Source: Zingiber officinale (Eukaryota; Streptophyta; Magnoliopsida; Zingiberales; Zingiberaceae). Taken from it: a stretch of 64,000 nucleotides of DNA. The position numbers and the translations under genes were made by a program. Numbering within the stretch: position 1 is the stretch's first letter; each line of letters starts with the position of its first letter. Location: contig NC_055996.1 in assembly GCF_018446385.1 (NCBI RefSeq), forward strand, positions 126,218,532 through 126,282,531. Direction: 5' to 3'. The notes beneath the pieces are model-generated. The model saw nothing but the letters and a program-made list of their open reading frames with translations, ran no database searches and was not told the DNA's origin. Of this stretch, positions 1 through 10,946 are shown piece after piece.

Positions 1-207
1 GTAGCAAACTAAAGTTGATTTGTTATATGCTAACAGAGGAAAGGGTCAAGATTTAGGGATGCAGAAATTCAACAGGCAATTTACTTAGCACGCTGTCCCA
101 GCAGGTATTTTGCAGGTTATTGTTTGAAGTATTAAGCTATTTAGCATTACCAAAAAAATTTCTGGTTTCCTTTACCTTGGACTAATTTGATCATTATGAA
201 CTCTTAG

Positions 208-3200
208 TGAAAATAGGAAATCTGACAGAGTTGAAAGATTTGCATCCCTAAGCACTGATGGCTATAGCATTTCCCTTGAGAATGAAAATATTTCTTCACT
301 CGAATTGAGATTAAACACTGAAATTTCAAGTAGATCTACCTCTTTTGGTTCAAAGACAAAGGAAAGCTTTGTTGAGGAAACCTCATATGCAGACCCTCTA
401 GTGATGCCCGATGAGCTAGACTATAGTGGACTGTCTAATCCTAATTTACATGGCACTGGCAGTGGTCTTACTGTTTCTCCTCTACAAGATGAACCAGCTA
501 CAGAGAATTTTGATGATGTCTCTCAACATAATTCACTGCAAGAGCAAAGTATGCCAAGATCTTCTGTCACATGGGAGGAAAAAACTGAAATAGTTAAGCC
601 TACAAGTCCAGCATCATATAACGACATACTTGTTGACAGAGTTCAAATGGTGCAAGATGGCATTATAGTTGAAGATTCAGATTCTCTCCAATTAAATCCT
701 GAATTAGTCGATGCTGAACATGCAAAACTCGAAGCATTGATTCATGAAGACATCTTATTTCATGCTATCAAAACTCCAGAACAATTGTCTAATGTCAACC
801 ATTTTGATGAAGTCACCAGTGAGACAGACAACTACGTGGATGCACCAAACACATTGGATTCTGAGACAGAGACAGAAGCTGAGTATCGCACTAAAATAGA
901 AGTGCAGTCATTAGCTAACACCAATCCATTAGCAGTGGAATCTGAAACAACGGAAAATCAAATTATATCTGTACAAAGTCCAGATGTCAGTGATGCTGAA
1001 GCTCCTGCTTCATCAGATAGTGCCCCGATTCAAAATGTGACTGAAAACTTTTCACATTTGAGCTCTTCAAATTGTCTGGAATCTGTGCAGCAACCTTATG
1101 CCACAGAGTTCATGCAAAACCAAGACCATATTATCCCTAATTATGTAACTGATATTTCGGACCGTCCCGAGGGGACAGAAATTAAGGATCATCATGAGTG
1201 CATTGATGGTGGTCTTTCTTCGAAATCAGGTGCTTCATGTGGACCAACAGTGAGATTAGATGAAGCCACATCTGAGCCATCTACATTGGTACGTTCTGTT
1301 CCTACTGATGTATCTTCTATGCCTTCTGTTCAGCTTTGGACAAATGGTAACCTATTTGGAGTTGAGCCATCAAAACCGCCAGACCTTGGGGCTGTGAATA
1401 AAGAAAATGAGAATTGCTTATCTAATTCTAGAGGTTCTGCAACTGGTTTTTCGAGTTCCACTGTTAAGTCTCAGATGTCTGTTACCCAACCAGGTGCAAA
1501 ATCAGATGGAATGTCCTCTGTAAATGATACATCATCAGTAGATTTCATCTCGGAAATGGAAGTGGGTTCTGAATGCACAAATTTGGCTTCCTGCATTCCA
1601 CAAAACTCAGCTGAGGGTCAATTGTCAGCACGAAGAAATAATTATGTTCAAATGTCCAAAGATGTGGATATCAAACAGTTCTTGCATATATCTGTTCAAC
1701 CTTCCTTACCAAGTAAGGTGCAAAATAATCTTCAAGATAGTTATAGTAGTAATGATGGTTTCTTAAATAAACTTGGAACCACAAGAACGAGTGACATTAA
1801 TGGAGCACCTATAAGAGATAGTTATTGTGTTGGGTCAAATACAGGGCCTAGCCAGAGCACAATGGCAGTCTCCTCCAGTTTTTCTGAGCTTGCACAGAGG
1901 TTTCTTTCAAATACTATCCAAAGAAAAGTATTATCTTCCACAAATTCAGGACATACAAGCACTGAAATAAAGAAAACCGAGGGAAATTCCTGTCTGAATA
2001 ATAATAACCAGGAAGAACCAAATATTGTTGCATCTCAAACATCATACAAACAAATTGTCAATGAAAAGGTTACTCTCATATCAGAAATGGAGCCAGTCTC
2101 TTTAACTCAGCACTATGCTGAGCAAAGTTCTCCACCCCTTGAATATATGAAAATACCTTTCCATCCTATGAATGGCTTGGAAAATTCTAGATTGAAGCTG
2201 GATTTTTCTAGTGGTAGTCTCTATGAAAATAATGAAGATTTCATCTTTCCATCATTTCAATTGCTGCAAGGCCCCGTTGATACTTTGCCAGAAATTTGCT
2301 CTGAATCAGATGACGACACGTTCTGCAGATCTTGTCCATATTCTTCTGAGGATCTTCTCAGTCCTTGCTCATATTCAAACTCTGAGCAGTGGGATCAAGA
2401 TGAAAGAAGTGAATACTTTGATCATGAATTCAATGATATTTCACAAAGGTGTCAATCCTCAACTACATCCATATCGAGGCCTGTGGGTTCTGAACAAATG
2501 AACCATGCCAATATGCACATACCAGGAGAGGAAAACTTTGATGTTATTGCTGACAATAGCAAACTACCTTTCCATTTAGGATCCATGATGGAGCTTCCTG
2601 GGCTTGATTCTGTTGTACCTTTAAGAAAACAAGGTGTACATTATTCGTTGCCAGAAAATCTAGCAAATACAAGAGTACCTAAAGATGAGGCACCCCCACC
2701 CCTGCCCCCTATTCAGTGGAGGACATCAAAGCCTTCAGTTACTTTTGAAGATTATGATAATTTTAAAAAAAATCTTGATCACTTGGATGGCTTACAAGCT
2801 CCAAAATTCTCTCCTTCACAGAAAAAGGAACAAAATTCAGCCATCTCTTCACACATAGTACAAGCTGTTTTAGAACATCCAAAGGAGAAAGTGATTACAT
2901 CAGAAACCAGGGTATGCATTGTTCTTTTATCAGTCAATATATAGGATAGAACTAATTGGAATTTTCTTGAGTTATTAGCATAATTTTGTTTCCATTATTA
3001 AGAAATAGTAGATTCCTCATTCAGTGAATTGTGTTTCAGCAAAATCAGCAGAAGTTGAATGAACTAAAAGGGTTAACTCAGAGTCCTAGTCATAATGAAG
3101 TCGACATGAGGGAAGATTTGCTTCAACAAATCAGAAATAAGGTTGATTTTGAACTTAGAATGAAAATTTTGAAGATTCAATCTTTTTTTATTAATCATAC

Positions 3201-5303
3201 TGCTTGCAGGATTTCCTGTATGATGTTTCATTCTTGCACATCGAGGGAAAAAAACTTATTCATTGTCCCTGCAATGTGCTGCAGTATTATATTCCATCTC
3301 AGTTTCAAAATTGAGCATTACTGTTAAACTTAATTATTTCACTTTCCTCTTAAGTAACTTGCACAGTACATTCCAGCAAATATGTAGAGCTTTCATGTCC
3401 TAAAACAATAACCGTTCAGAAATTCATAAGAACTCGGCCGATTAAACTCATTTGGTTACCCAAGGTACCTGAGTGATCTCAGAACCACCTGGCAAGGATA
3501 TGCTATCTTGGTTATTTAGATACTCTTATGTTCCCACTTGACGATGTGAAGTGTTTCCACCTTAATCCATTCCCTTGTTAGATATCCATACCCATGTCTT
3601 TGTAAGATAGTATAAATTATGAATGATGATTCATTGTTTTGGATGTTTTAATCATATTCTGGGTAAATATAGTTAATAGCAATCCTTCTTTAGTTTCTTA
3701 TTCTGTGGATTCACAGGCAAACAAAGATGTCACATGCCTATGCGAGACATGGATTCGGATAATTCACGTTCTTATTATCAATCAGTAGTAATAACATTAT
3801 CAGCATAACAAAAGATGACTGCACACTGTGGTAGTTTGTCGTTCATTGTGTTTCAACAATGATATCTAGTATACATGTTCCAAGAGAATCACCACATGTA
3901 TATCTTTAATTTGCATAGGACAGTGTAAAAAAAATCGGTTTATATTACATTTATAGGGAAATCAGAAATGTAGTCCTCTAAATCTCAACCTTGACAACAA
4001 AAATCAGTGCATACAAACACAATACTATTCATTCAGTATTTGTAAGAACATGAAGCCCTCTTAATATACTCAGGGTCTATCATCATCTATATCTCAATTC
4101 TCATCCACATTTACATTGATCTTGACAAACACAGAATAAATGTTCATTATCTATAGTATCTATAATAATATTTAGTGTCCTTATTTGAAAAACATGATTT
4201 ATGCATAATTTCTCCTCATTTATATTTGATTCACGTTTTGTTTAATCTTCCAATTGCAATATAATTATACCCAAGTTTGTGCTTTACATAGTCATGCAAG
4301 ACTTTTGATTGAGTGGTCATTATCCCTTGATGTGTCACATGGAACCAAAGCTGATACATTGAATCAGAGCTAGGTTTTAACTTAGAGTCTGTACTAAGTT
4401 GTGGTTCTCTGACACAATTTAATTTCCTTTTGCATGAGATTGGAAAAAAAAAAGCAGGTTCACTTTCTTGGGGTATCAGAAAATATATCATAGTTATAAA
4501 AACTGGAACAGACTTCTGATTGGACAGGAAATAATGGGAACCAGATATTTCTCCGGGATTGAATATCAAAAAATATGCAGTAAAATTCCTGTCAGATTGA
4601 TGGTTTTTGTAAAAATTGAGAAAATAATAGAAGGAATGTGAGAATTGTTTGTTATGTGAAAATGTTTGTGACAATTTTAAATGTTTTTCACTTTCTAAAT
4701 TTATAATTTATGAATAAAATCAATAAATTAGTGGTTTAATTGGTAGATTGGGCCAATGGAATCGATTGAGTCAATGTCTAAATCTACTTATGGTTCGACC
4801 AACTGACACCCATTGGTGTGACCTTCAAACATTTTCAATTCAATTTTTATAACTATGTTATGAACCCATCATTTAAGAAGTTTTTTCCTGGTGATAATGT
4901 GACAGAAGTTAATAGCTATAGTCAGGGTATCTACAAAATTAAGATAGCGCTACTCCTACATCTCACAGCTATGTTGCTTGATTAAAAAAATAGTCCGTGC
5001 TCCTTAATGGCGTTGATAACTACCTTCACCAAACTGTTTGACCAATTGTTGCTGTTAATCTGCAGAAATTTAATTTGAGACGGACTGCAACATTAATACC
5101 ACGAGACATTCCACGCCCCACAACCAATGCTGCAAATGGTAATGTTAATACAATTTTGCAAAAGGCAAGTGCCATACGCCAGGTTGGTTTCACTTTTTTT
5201 CCTCTGAAACTTCCTTTCCCTACGTTAGTTTGTTTCTGAATAGTTCTTCAATTTCTATCAGGCATTTGTGAGCAGTGATGACGACAACTGGAGTGATGCT
5301 TGA
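208..5303 (+). CDS. SCAR/WAVE-family protein, 3' part (gene continues left of window)
   Basis: SCAR/WAVE proteins activate the Arp2/3 complex to nucleate branched actin at membranes. Exons read here are about 208-2911, 3040-3141, 5066-5182 and 5262-5303, all phase-consistent with GT/AG sites. The first contains a very long Ser/Asp/Glu-rich low-complexity region typical of plant SCARs and ends near the conserved PPIQWRTSKPSVTF block. The short exons encode a WH2 actin-binding motif (REDLLQQIRNK then KFNLRRT), a central helix (NTILQKASAIRQ) and an acidic tail ending DDDDNWSDA and stop TGA 5301-5303. This is the diagnostic WH2-central-acidic order. The N-terminal SCAR homology domain lies outside the window. 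The acceptor at 206-207 is inferred: an in-frame TGA at 197-199 bounds the exon on the left. The 1.9-kb intron 3142-5065 shows nothing recognisable. Which SCAR paralogue this is cannot be told from the C-terminus. Confidence 0.9.
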
Positions 5304-5672
5304 TGTCAGTAGTTTTCAACCCTTTCCTGGCATTTACTCAAGTTGATGCCGATACATGTTTCAAATATGTTAATATACATAATTAGCCTCATGTTTATGT
5401 TTAGCTTTTTAGTTGATGAAGATCTTGCTTAGAATTCTAATGTTAACTCTACTGTTAATTTCTGTAATTATATCTCACAGGTTTTTCTTTGCCTGTTTCT
5501 TTATCTTACATGATATTTCTTAAATGATGTGATCATTTGTTTTTTGGTCTAGTTTGTTATCGTTTTTTGCTCTCACTTTGCATCTCATTTAATTGATCAA
5601 AAACTTGAGGCAGCACACGTTTGCATACATATATGTACTGTCTCTCCTTTTTGGTGTCTTAGGGCCACAGTC

Positions 5673-6364
5673 ATGGGCACCGTAACTGATCAGCAGCAGC
5701 ACTGTTCCGTGATGAAAGGTTTGGAAGCTAGTTCCGGACCTATCTTTTTGCCTTCTTTCTCGTATTCTCCTATACAGTGAATGTGTTGTATACTCACAAT
5801 ATACGTCTCCACTGCCAAAGTGATTTGGCAGATTGATTCTTAGTCTTTACCATAGGATTCTCCAGGAACCATGTAGTTGATGACTGCCAACTGCAAAGCG
5901 CTTCACAATGGCGATCATTAGCTGGTACGTTTGAAATCATTTGTTCTTTTCACGTTATAAGTCTCCTGATCACTTTTTAGCTCTTTGGGGATTTCTTTTA
6001 CAAATAGCTCGTCATTTTCAGGTTTGAAATGCATGTTATAGTTGAGAAAACAATACTTTATTGCAGTTGGGTTTAATCATATTATTTCAATATATTGATA
6101 ATATGATTTAAGTTAAATGTTGTTTGTGCTTTTGATATGTTGTATCGAATATATAGAGATTTAGAACAATACACAGAGCTGGTATAAGTATATTGACTTG
6201 ATGGGATCAAATTGTGTTTAGCTCAATGGCGGCATAAAATGAGCACTGGAGGTTCAGAGAAACTCAGGATTCACGAAGCATTGAGTGATGGACTTGATGA
6301 TATGGAACATCGGTTAAGTAGCATGGAACGAGCTCAGGGGAGCTTGGTCCACTCAATAGATTGA
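5673..6364 (+). CDS. Unrecognised small three-exon gene, about 85 aa
   Basis: Three segments, 5673-5718, 5856-5924 and 6222-6364, join with consensus GT/AG introns in phases 1 and 1 and give one uninterrupted frame from ATG to TGA. The protein is hydrophilic, with a Trp/Arg stretch (SQWRSLAAQWRHKM) and then a charged helical part (EALSDGLDDMEHRLSSMER). I do not recognise the family. The frame is open upstream of the ATG, so the start could lie in an earlier exon. Directly after the stop, in the next frame, coding-like sequence continues (MVWIEEVEDLELKVTRDY), so the real gene may run on or this copy may be frameshifted. It begins 370 bp after the SCAR stop on the same strand. It could also be an alternative 3' part of the SCAR transcript. 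No other reading explains the two matched splice phases. Confidence 0.45.
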
Positions 6365-7848
6365 TGGTCTGGATTGAGGAAGTTGAAGATCTAGAGTTGA
6401 AAGTCACGAGAGATTACAAGAGTGCAGGTAATTTTGGGGCTTTTGTATTGTAAATGATGGTTTTAGCTGTGTAAGAGTAGGCTAATTAATGGATTGATTG
6501 TGAAGCCTTTGACCAAGAGATTGTATGTCCAAAGCTTTAATTTTTCAATCAATTTAGTCTTGCACTTTTGCATAGGTTTGTGATGGGCATTATGTTTGGA
6601 AGATATGTTAAATTTATATTTTTATATATTTTTTTCTATGCAAAGGACCACTGGATTATTATAAATGTCTTCCGTGATTTACTTCTAGAGAATGTGGAGC
6701 TGTTCTAAAGGGACTGTAAAGGTAACGACTTCACCTTTGCTTCAATGGTGGATATAAGTCAAATCATTGAGCAATCAACTAGAGGAAGACAATTGATTAC
6801 AAAGTAGACTAAGTACAAGTGTTGGATGAATGAAATATTTTTGAGCAATAGTTAATTAAATGTAATCTTAGTTGATTGACTAGTTAGTCGACTAATTTTA
6901 GAGTCGTTAGCTCATTATGTTTGGTCGTCCAATCCTATAGATAGGTGACCATAATGAAGTCATTGGAGCCTTTATTATGAAGAGTTTTTGGACACTAGAT
7001 ACTTATTTGAGCAACATTTAATTCTCTTACGCTCAGTGCTTAGGGGACTTCAAGGGTTAAGATCGCGGTTGAAGACTTCAACTCAAGTTCTTTGTAATCT
7101 CTACTCCTAGTCTTTACATTTCTGTGATCTTTTAAAGTAGAATTTGACTATAAGCATCCTATTGGTCGAGTGTATAAAGGGGTGGTTATATTGAATTTTT
7201 AAGGTGATGCCATTAAAATACATCAGATTGCGGAGTACGAGTACAAGTGGAGTCTTTAAATTATGTATATTCTTGCAATTGCATTATTGTTATTTGTGTA
7301 TGTATTATTTCCTTTGCACACATATATTTGACATGATCAACCAAACACATGAACACACTTAGCTACTAACATTTGTATTGTTTGCCATGTGTGCTAGAAT
7401 AGACAAATTAGATTTGTCATCTATTCATCCTCCTCTAGATGAGCTTTTGAACTATATTCGTTAGACTTGCTCCGCTGTTCAGCTCAGTGAAAATTCTTAG
7501 TTATTTCATCATTTAATCATTTGTTAAAGTCTTAAAGATTCATTATGGGCTAAGTGCTAAGTATGTCACTCAGATTTGACTTCGGTAATAAAAAAAAAAT
7601 TCAATCATTATCTTTCAGTACTCAATTCACCAAATCTGGTTTTCAATATAGCCAGCGGGGTGAGAATGCTAATGCGGGAGTGTTGTTGACCGTTTGAGAA
7701 TACCCTTATAACAGCCTAGATTAAATCCTTGTTGTTTTCCTTTATCATATATACGGTATTTAAATCTTTATTTGAGGATAAGAATATATTTACTTGAATA
7801 AGTATGAACGATTACGATTACAGTATGAGGACAACTTTCCTATGTTCC
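6365..7848. other. Intergenic, no gene seen
   Basis: This stretch starts with probable 3' untranslated sequence of the preceding small gene. It holds scattered direct repeats and a weak match near 6660-6760 to the SINE-like sequence seen again near 18650-18720. I see no sustained reading frame or RNA gene. Confidence 0.5.
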
Positions 7849-8057
7849 CCTCGGATGGGTCTAGTGGTTAACGCATGAAGTGTTCGTCATAATGAGGTCT
7901 GGAATTCGAATCTCGGTAAAATCAAAGTAAATATCTCCTTTATGTGCTAGTCACTATTCCAAAGGTTAGTAGCCGTCCGTGATTTACCTTCTCCGTGTTT
8001 ACTTTGGGACGGGTTGGCAGGAGCGCTGGGGGCGAGCATATTCGTCTTTTTGCCATA
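7849..8057 (+). mobile_element. tRNA-derived SINE, copy A
   Basis: The head is tRNA-like: an A-box-like GGTCTAGTGGTTAACGC and a B-box-like GGAATTCGAATCTCGG. The body shares a tail with copy B (GTGATTTACCT, then GGGACG, then a G-rich stretch). The same family recurs in the opposite orientation at 15985-16982. It does not fold as a full tRNA, so it is called as a SINE. Confidence 0.6.
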
Positions 8058-8073
8058 ATAATTAGGGTTAAAC

Positions 8074-8283
8074 GTGATCCTTTGGGGTGGTGCAATAGTT
8101 GAGGTATGGAGTATTGTCATATAAGATTTTGGAGTCAAAACTCGATGCATTCGAGCATATGTCCTTCCCCATGCCTTGGCCACCTGCACTAATGGTTAAT
8201 AGTCACTCGTGATTTACCTCTTTTGTGTTGGTCTAGGGACGAATTAACGGGGGTGTTGGGACGAGTGAATCACCTTTTGTTAC
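8074..8283 (+). mobile_element. tRNA-derived SINE, copy B
   Basis: It is flanked by a 16-bp direct repeat beginning ATAATTAGGGTTAAAC at 8058-8073 and 8284-8299, a typical long target-site duplication. The head contains GGTGGTGCAATAGTTGAGG and a B-box-like GGAGTCAAAACTCGATG. The tail matches copy A. A third copy of the target follows at about 8344 after a further 45-bp SINE-like scrap. Confidence 0.65.
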
Positions 8284-8389
8284 ATAATTAGGGTTAAACA
8301 TGGGGCTGACCTCGTGGGTCGTTGAGTGACAGATTCCACCTTTGCTATCATAATTAGGGTTAAAATATATAACTGTTGAACATTATCCG

Positions 8390-9735
8390 TGAACAATGGG
8401 GCTAATTATTATAGATAATTAACCCTCTCGCCCTGTGTAATGGCTAATTAGGTGTCTAAAGGTTGAATTCTAGTGGTGACGTATTGTAGGAATTTTTCTC
8501 TAGTGGAACGACAATCCTAGAACGTTGGTTGTTTGGATGAGTCTCCACGAGTACTTCTTGATTTACCTTGATGGTTGGTAGAAAATTTTTGTTGAGTTAG
8601 ACCGATCACCTTTATGATTAATTGGTTCGAAAAATTGGATACCTACATTATATTAAAAAAAAAAAATAGCCCTCTGGATTTACCTTATGCATTTGGATTC
8701 AAAATTGAGAAAGTACAAGAAATTCATCTTTCCTGTTGGAATCACTAGGATCATTGGCCATGGTGTGAACTATAATTTGCGCTTTTGAATTTATCTTGGC
8801 GGTCGATGAAATTTTTTTATAGGGTCGGAGTAGTCACTTCTAGGATTAATTGGATCATAAGACCTAGATTATAAAAAAAATAAAAAAATAGACCCTTCAG
8901 AGCTAGATACATGGATTATAAATTTTTTTTTAAAAAAAAACAGTCTCTCTAGGAGTCTCATGGGGCATAGTGCAATGACAAGAAGCAAGTTGATTTCCAT
9001 GCAATGAGGGTTCAAATCTCACACGGGGCATTTCCTACAGAGTTTAAACTACTAGTGATGCTAGGTGTCATCTCAGGATCCATTTTTGCTTCCCATATTT
9101 ATGTGATGGTTGATTTGTGGGAAATTTTTATAGGGTTAGACCAGTAACTTTCAAAATTAGTGGGATCATAAAACCTAGATTATCAAAAAAAAATAGCCCT
9201 TCCAGAGTTGGATACATGGATTACAAAAATAAAAAATAGTCTTTCTCTGGGAGCCTCATAGGGCACAATGCAATGGAAATAAGTAAGGTGATTCCCATGC
9301 AATGGGAGTTCAAATCTCACGATGGACATTTTTTACGGAGTTTGAACCACTAGTGACGCTGGGTGTCATGTTAGGATCCACCTGCGCTTCCCATTTTTAC
9401 GTGGTAGTTGATATGTGGGATTGGACCAAGTTGTTCACTTCCAAGATTAGTTGGATTGCATGCCAAGATATCTTAATAAATAAAAAAAATAAAATAATTA
9501 GTCTCCTCGGACATAATGTAGTAGTAAAAGCATTCAGTATACTCTCAAGTACTCACGATTCATATCTTAATTACGACACACTGTAGAATATTTTTTTCGG
9601 AGTTGATTGTTGGATGTAGATCCGCTTGTCCTTTCAAATTTATCTAATGAACTAACTAAGGGGTATGATCATCAACCTAATTAGGGGTAAAGTCATTCAT
9701 ATCCGGAATTTGTTGAGCTTGATGCTAGACACTAG
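8390..9735 (+). repeat. Cluster of degenerate SINE-like repeats
   Basis: Two clear copies at about 8945-9190 and 9245-9480 share a tRNA-like head (GGCATAGTGCAATG, B box GGGTTCAAATCTCAC) and a conserved body with GGATCCA, GCTTCCCAT and a tail near GGATCATAAAACCTAG. Partial copies of the body lie at about 8500-8650, 8690-8880 and 9590-9735. Copies are separated by short A-rich runs, as expected of SINE tails, and insertions have accumulated side by side. Confidence 0.55.
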
Positions 9736-10946
9736 ATTACTAAAAAAAATAAAACATTAATTACCATATAAAAAAATTATTGACTCATTCAGAGAATGAA
9801 GTTTCTCGGATGCAATTAGTATATGCTGATTAATTTCTTACATTTTCTAATATCACGTAGGATAGAAAAAAAAATATTTTATAGATGAGAATATCAATAA
9901 TGAAAGATACATATAGCCCATTTTATTTAATGGGATAAAAAAGCATAAACATCACAGTTGGTGACGACCAGTAGTAGAGCATCATCATATATGTCTTTAT
10001 AATATTTTTAAAATTGTTCTCAGCGTATAGTTGCGTTATCATATAATAGATTTATAAGATTGATTGAATTATGATCGAATTCTAGTAAAGATAAAAAAAT
10101 TGATGGTTAATTTTGATTTTTTGATTTATCATCCATTTTATTAAATTTAGATAATTATTTTCACTATCTATTTTATTTTTTATTATTTTTTCTCTTTAAT
10201 ATTTATTTGTCATTACTCAATTTATTCTCTTTATTTTTTTCTCTTAAATTATAATATTTTAATAATTAGAGAATGAATTTTATTTTTTAAATTTAATAAA
10301 TATTATTTTTAAATATAAATTTAAATAATGAATAAGATAATTGATGTAAAGATTTTTTATATAAAATATAAAATTTAAAATAAATTTTATATTTAAGAAA
10401 ATTGATATTAGGAAAAGTGAACCGTTCTAATTTTGTATTGTTTCCGGATTTCATTTCATTGCTATATTGACAAAGTTTGTTTTTTTATTATTTTAATTTC
10501 TAGATCTTCCTTCCGCGTCCTTTTCCGGAGCCACTCGAATAGGATTGCGCATCCGACCAAGCCACAGTTTTCTGCGTCCTCTGGGAATGAATGGCCGCCG
10601 GTGCCGTCATAAATAGAGATGTGACCAGTGATGCATTTTCGAGCAACCACATTGCTGTGTTTACTGGCTGGGTTCGCCATGTGACCATCCCATTTTCGGG
10701 ACCTAATCATTAGTCATGGGTGGACTGAAACTCCTGTTGCAATGCCATGCTGATTCGATCCCGAATCTTGATGCGAAACGTACGGCTGATAGCCGTTTGG
10801 TGAAGGTTTTCTTCTCTCGTTATTTTCGCTTCTTCGGTCGTTCGTTTCCGTCTTCCCGTGGAAATTGAAAAAACCTGCATTCCTCGGAAGAGGAAGACCG
10901 AAAAACGAAGAGCAGAGGAGATCGATTCGATCCGGCCTCATCTCCC
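9736..10946. other. AT-rich intergenic, then upstream region of the 14-3-3 gene
   Basis: From 9736 to about 10450 the sequence is very AT-rich with no coding frame. Composition turns GC-rich from about 10500, as expected near a plant transcription start. 10840-10946 is probably the 5' leader of the 14-3-3 gene (GA-rich, no upstream ATG in a good context). Reverse-strand frames in 10460-10940 have no recognisable product. Confidence 0.4.

Noticed and set aside
7849-9480. tRNA genes (A-box and B-box matches)
   Set aside because: The matches head longer repeats with shared tails and target duplications, and no complete cloverleaf with acceptor stem could be drawn; they are SINEs.
10462-10941. 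Reverse-strand open frames of 62-82 codons upstream of the 14-3-3 gene
   Set aside because: They overlap each other in different frames, have no recognisable domain, and lie in GC-rich promoter/leader sequence where long frames arise by composition.
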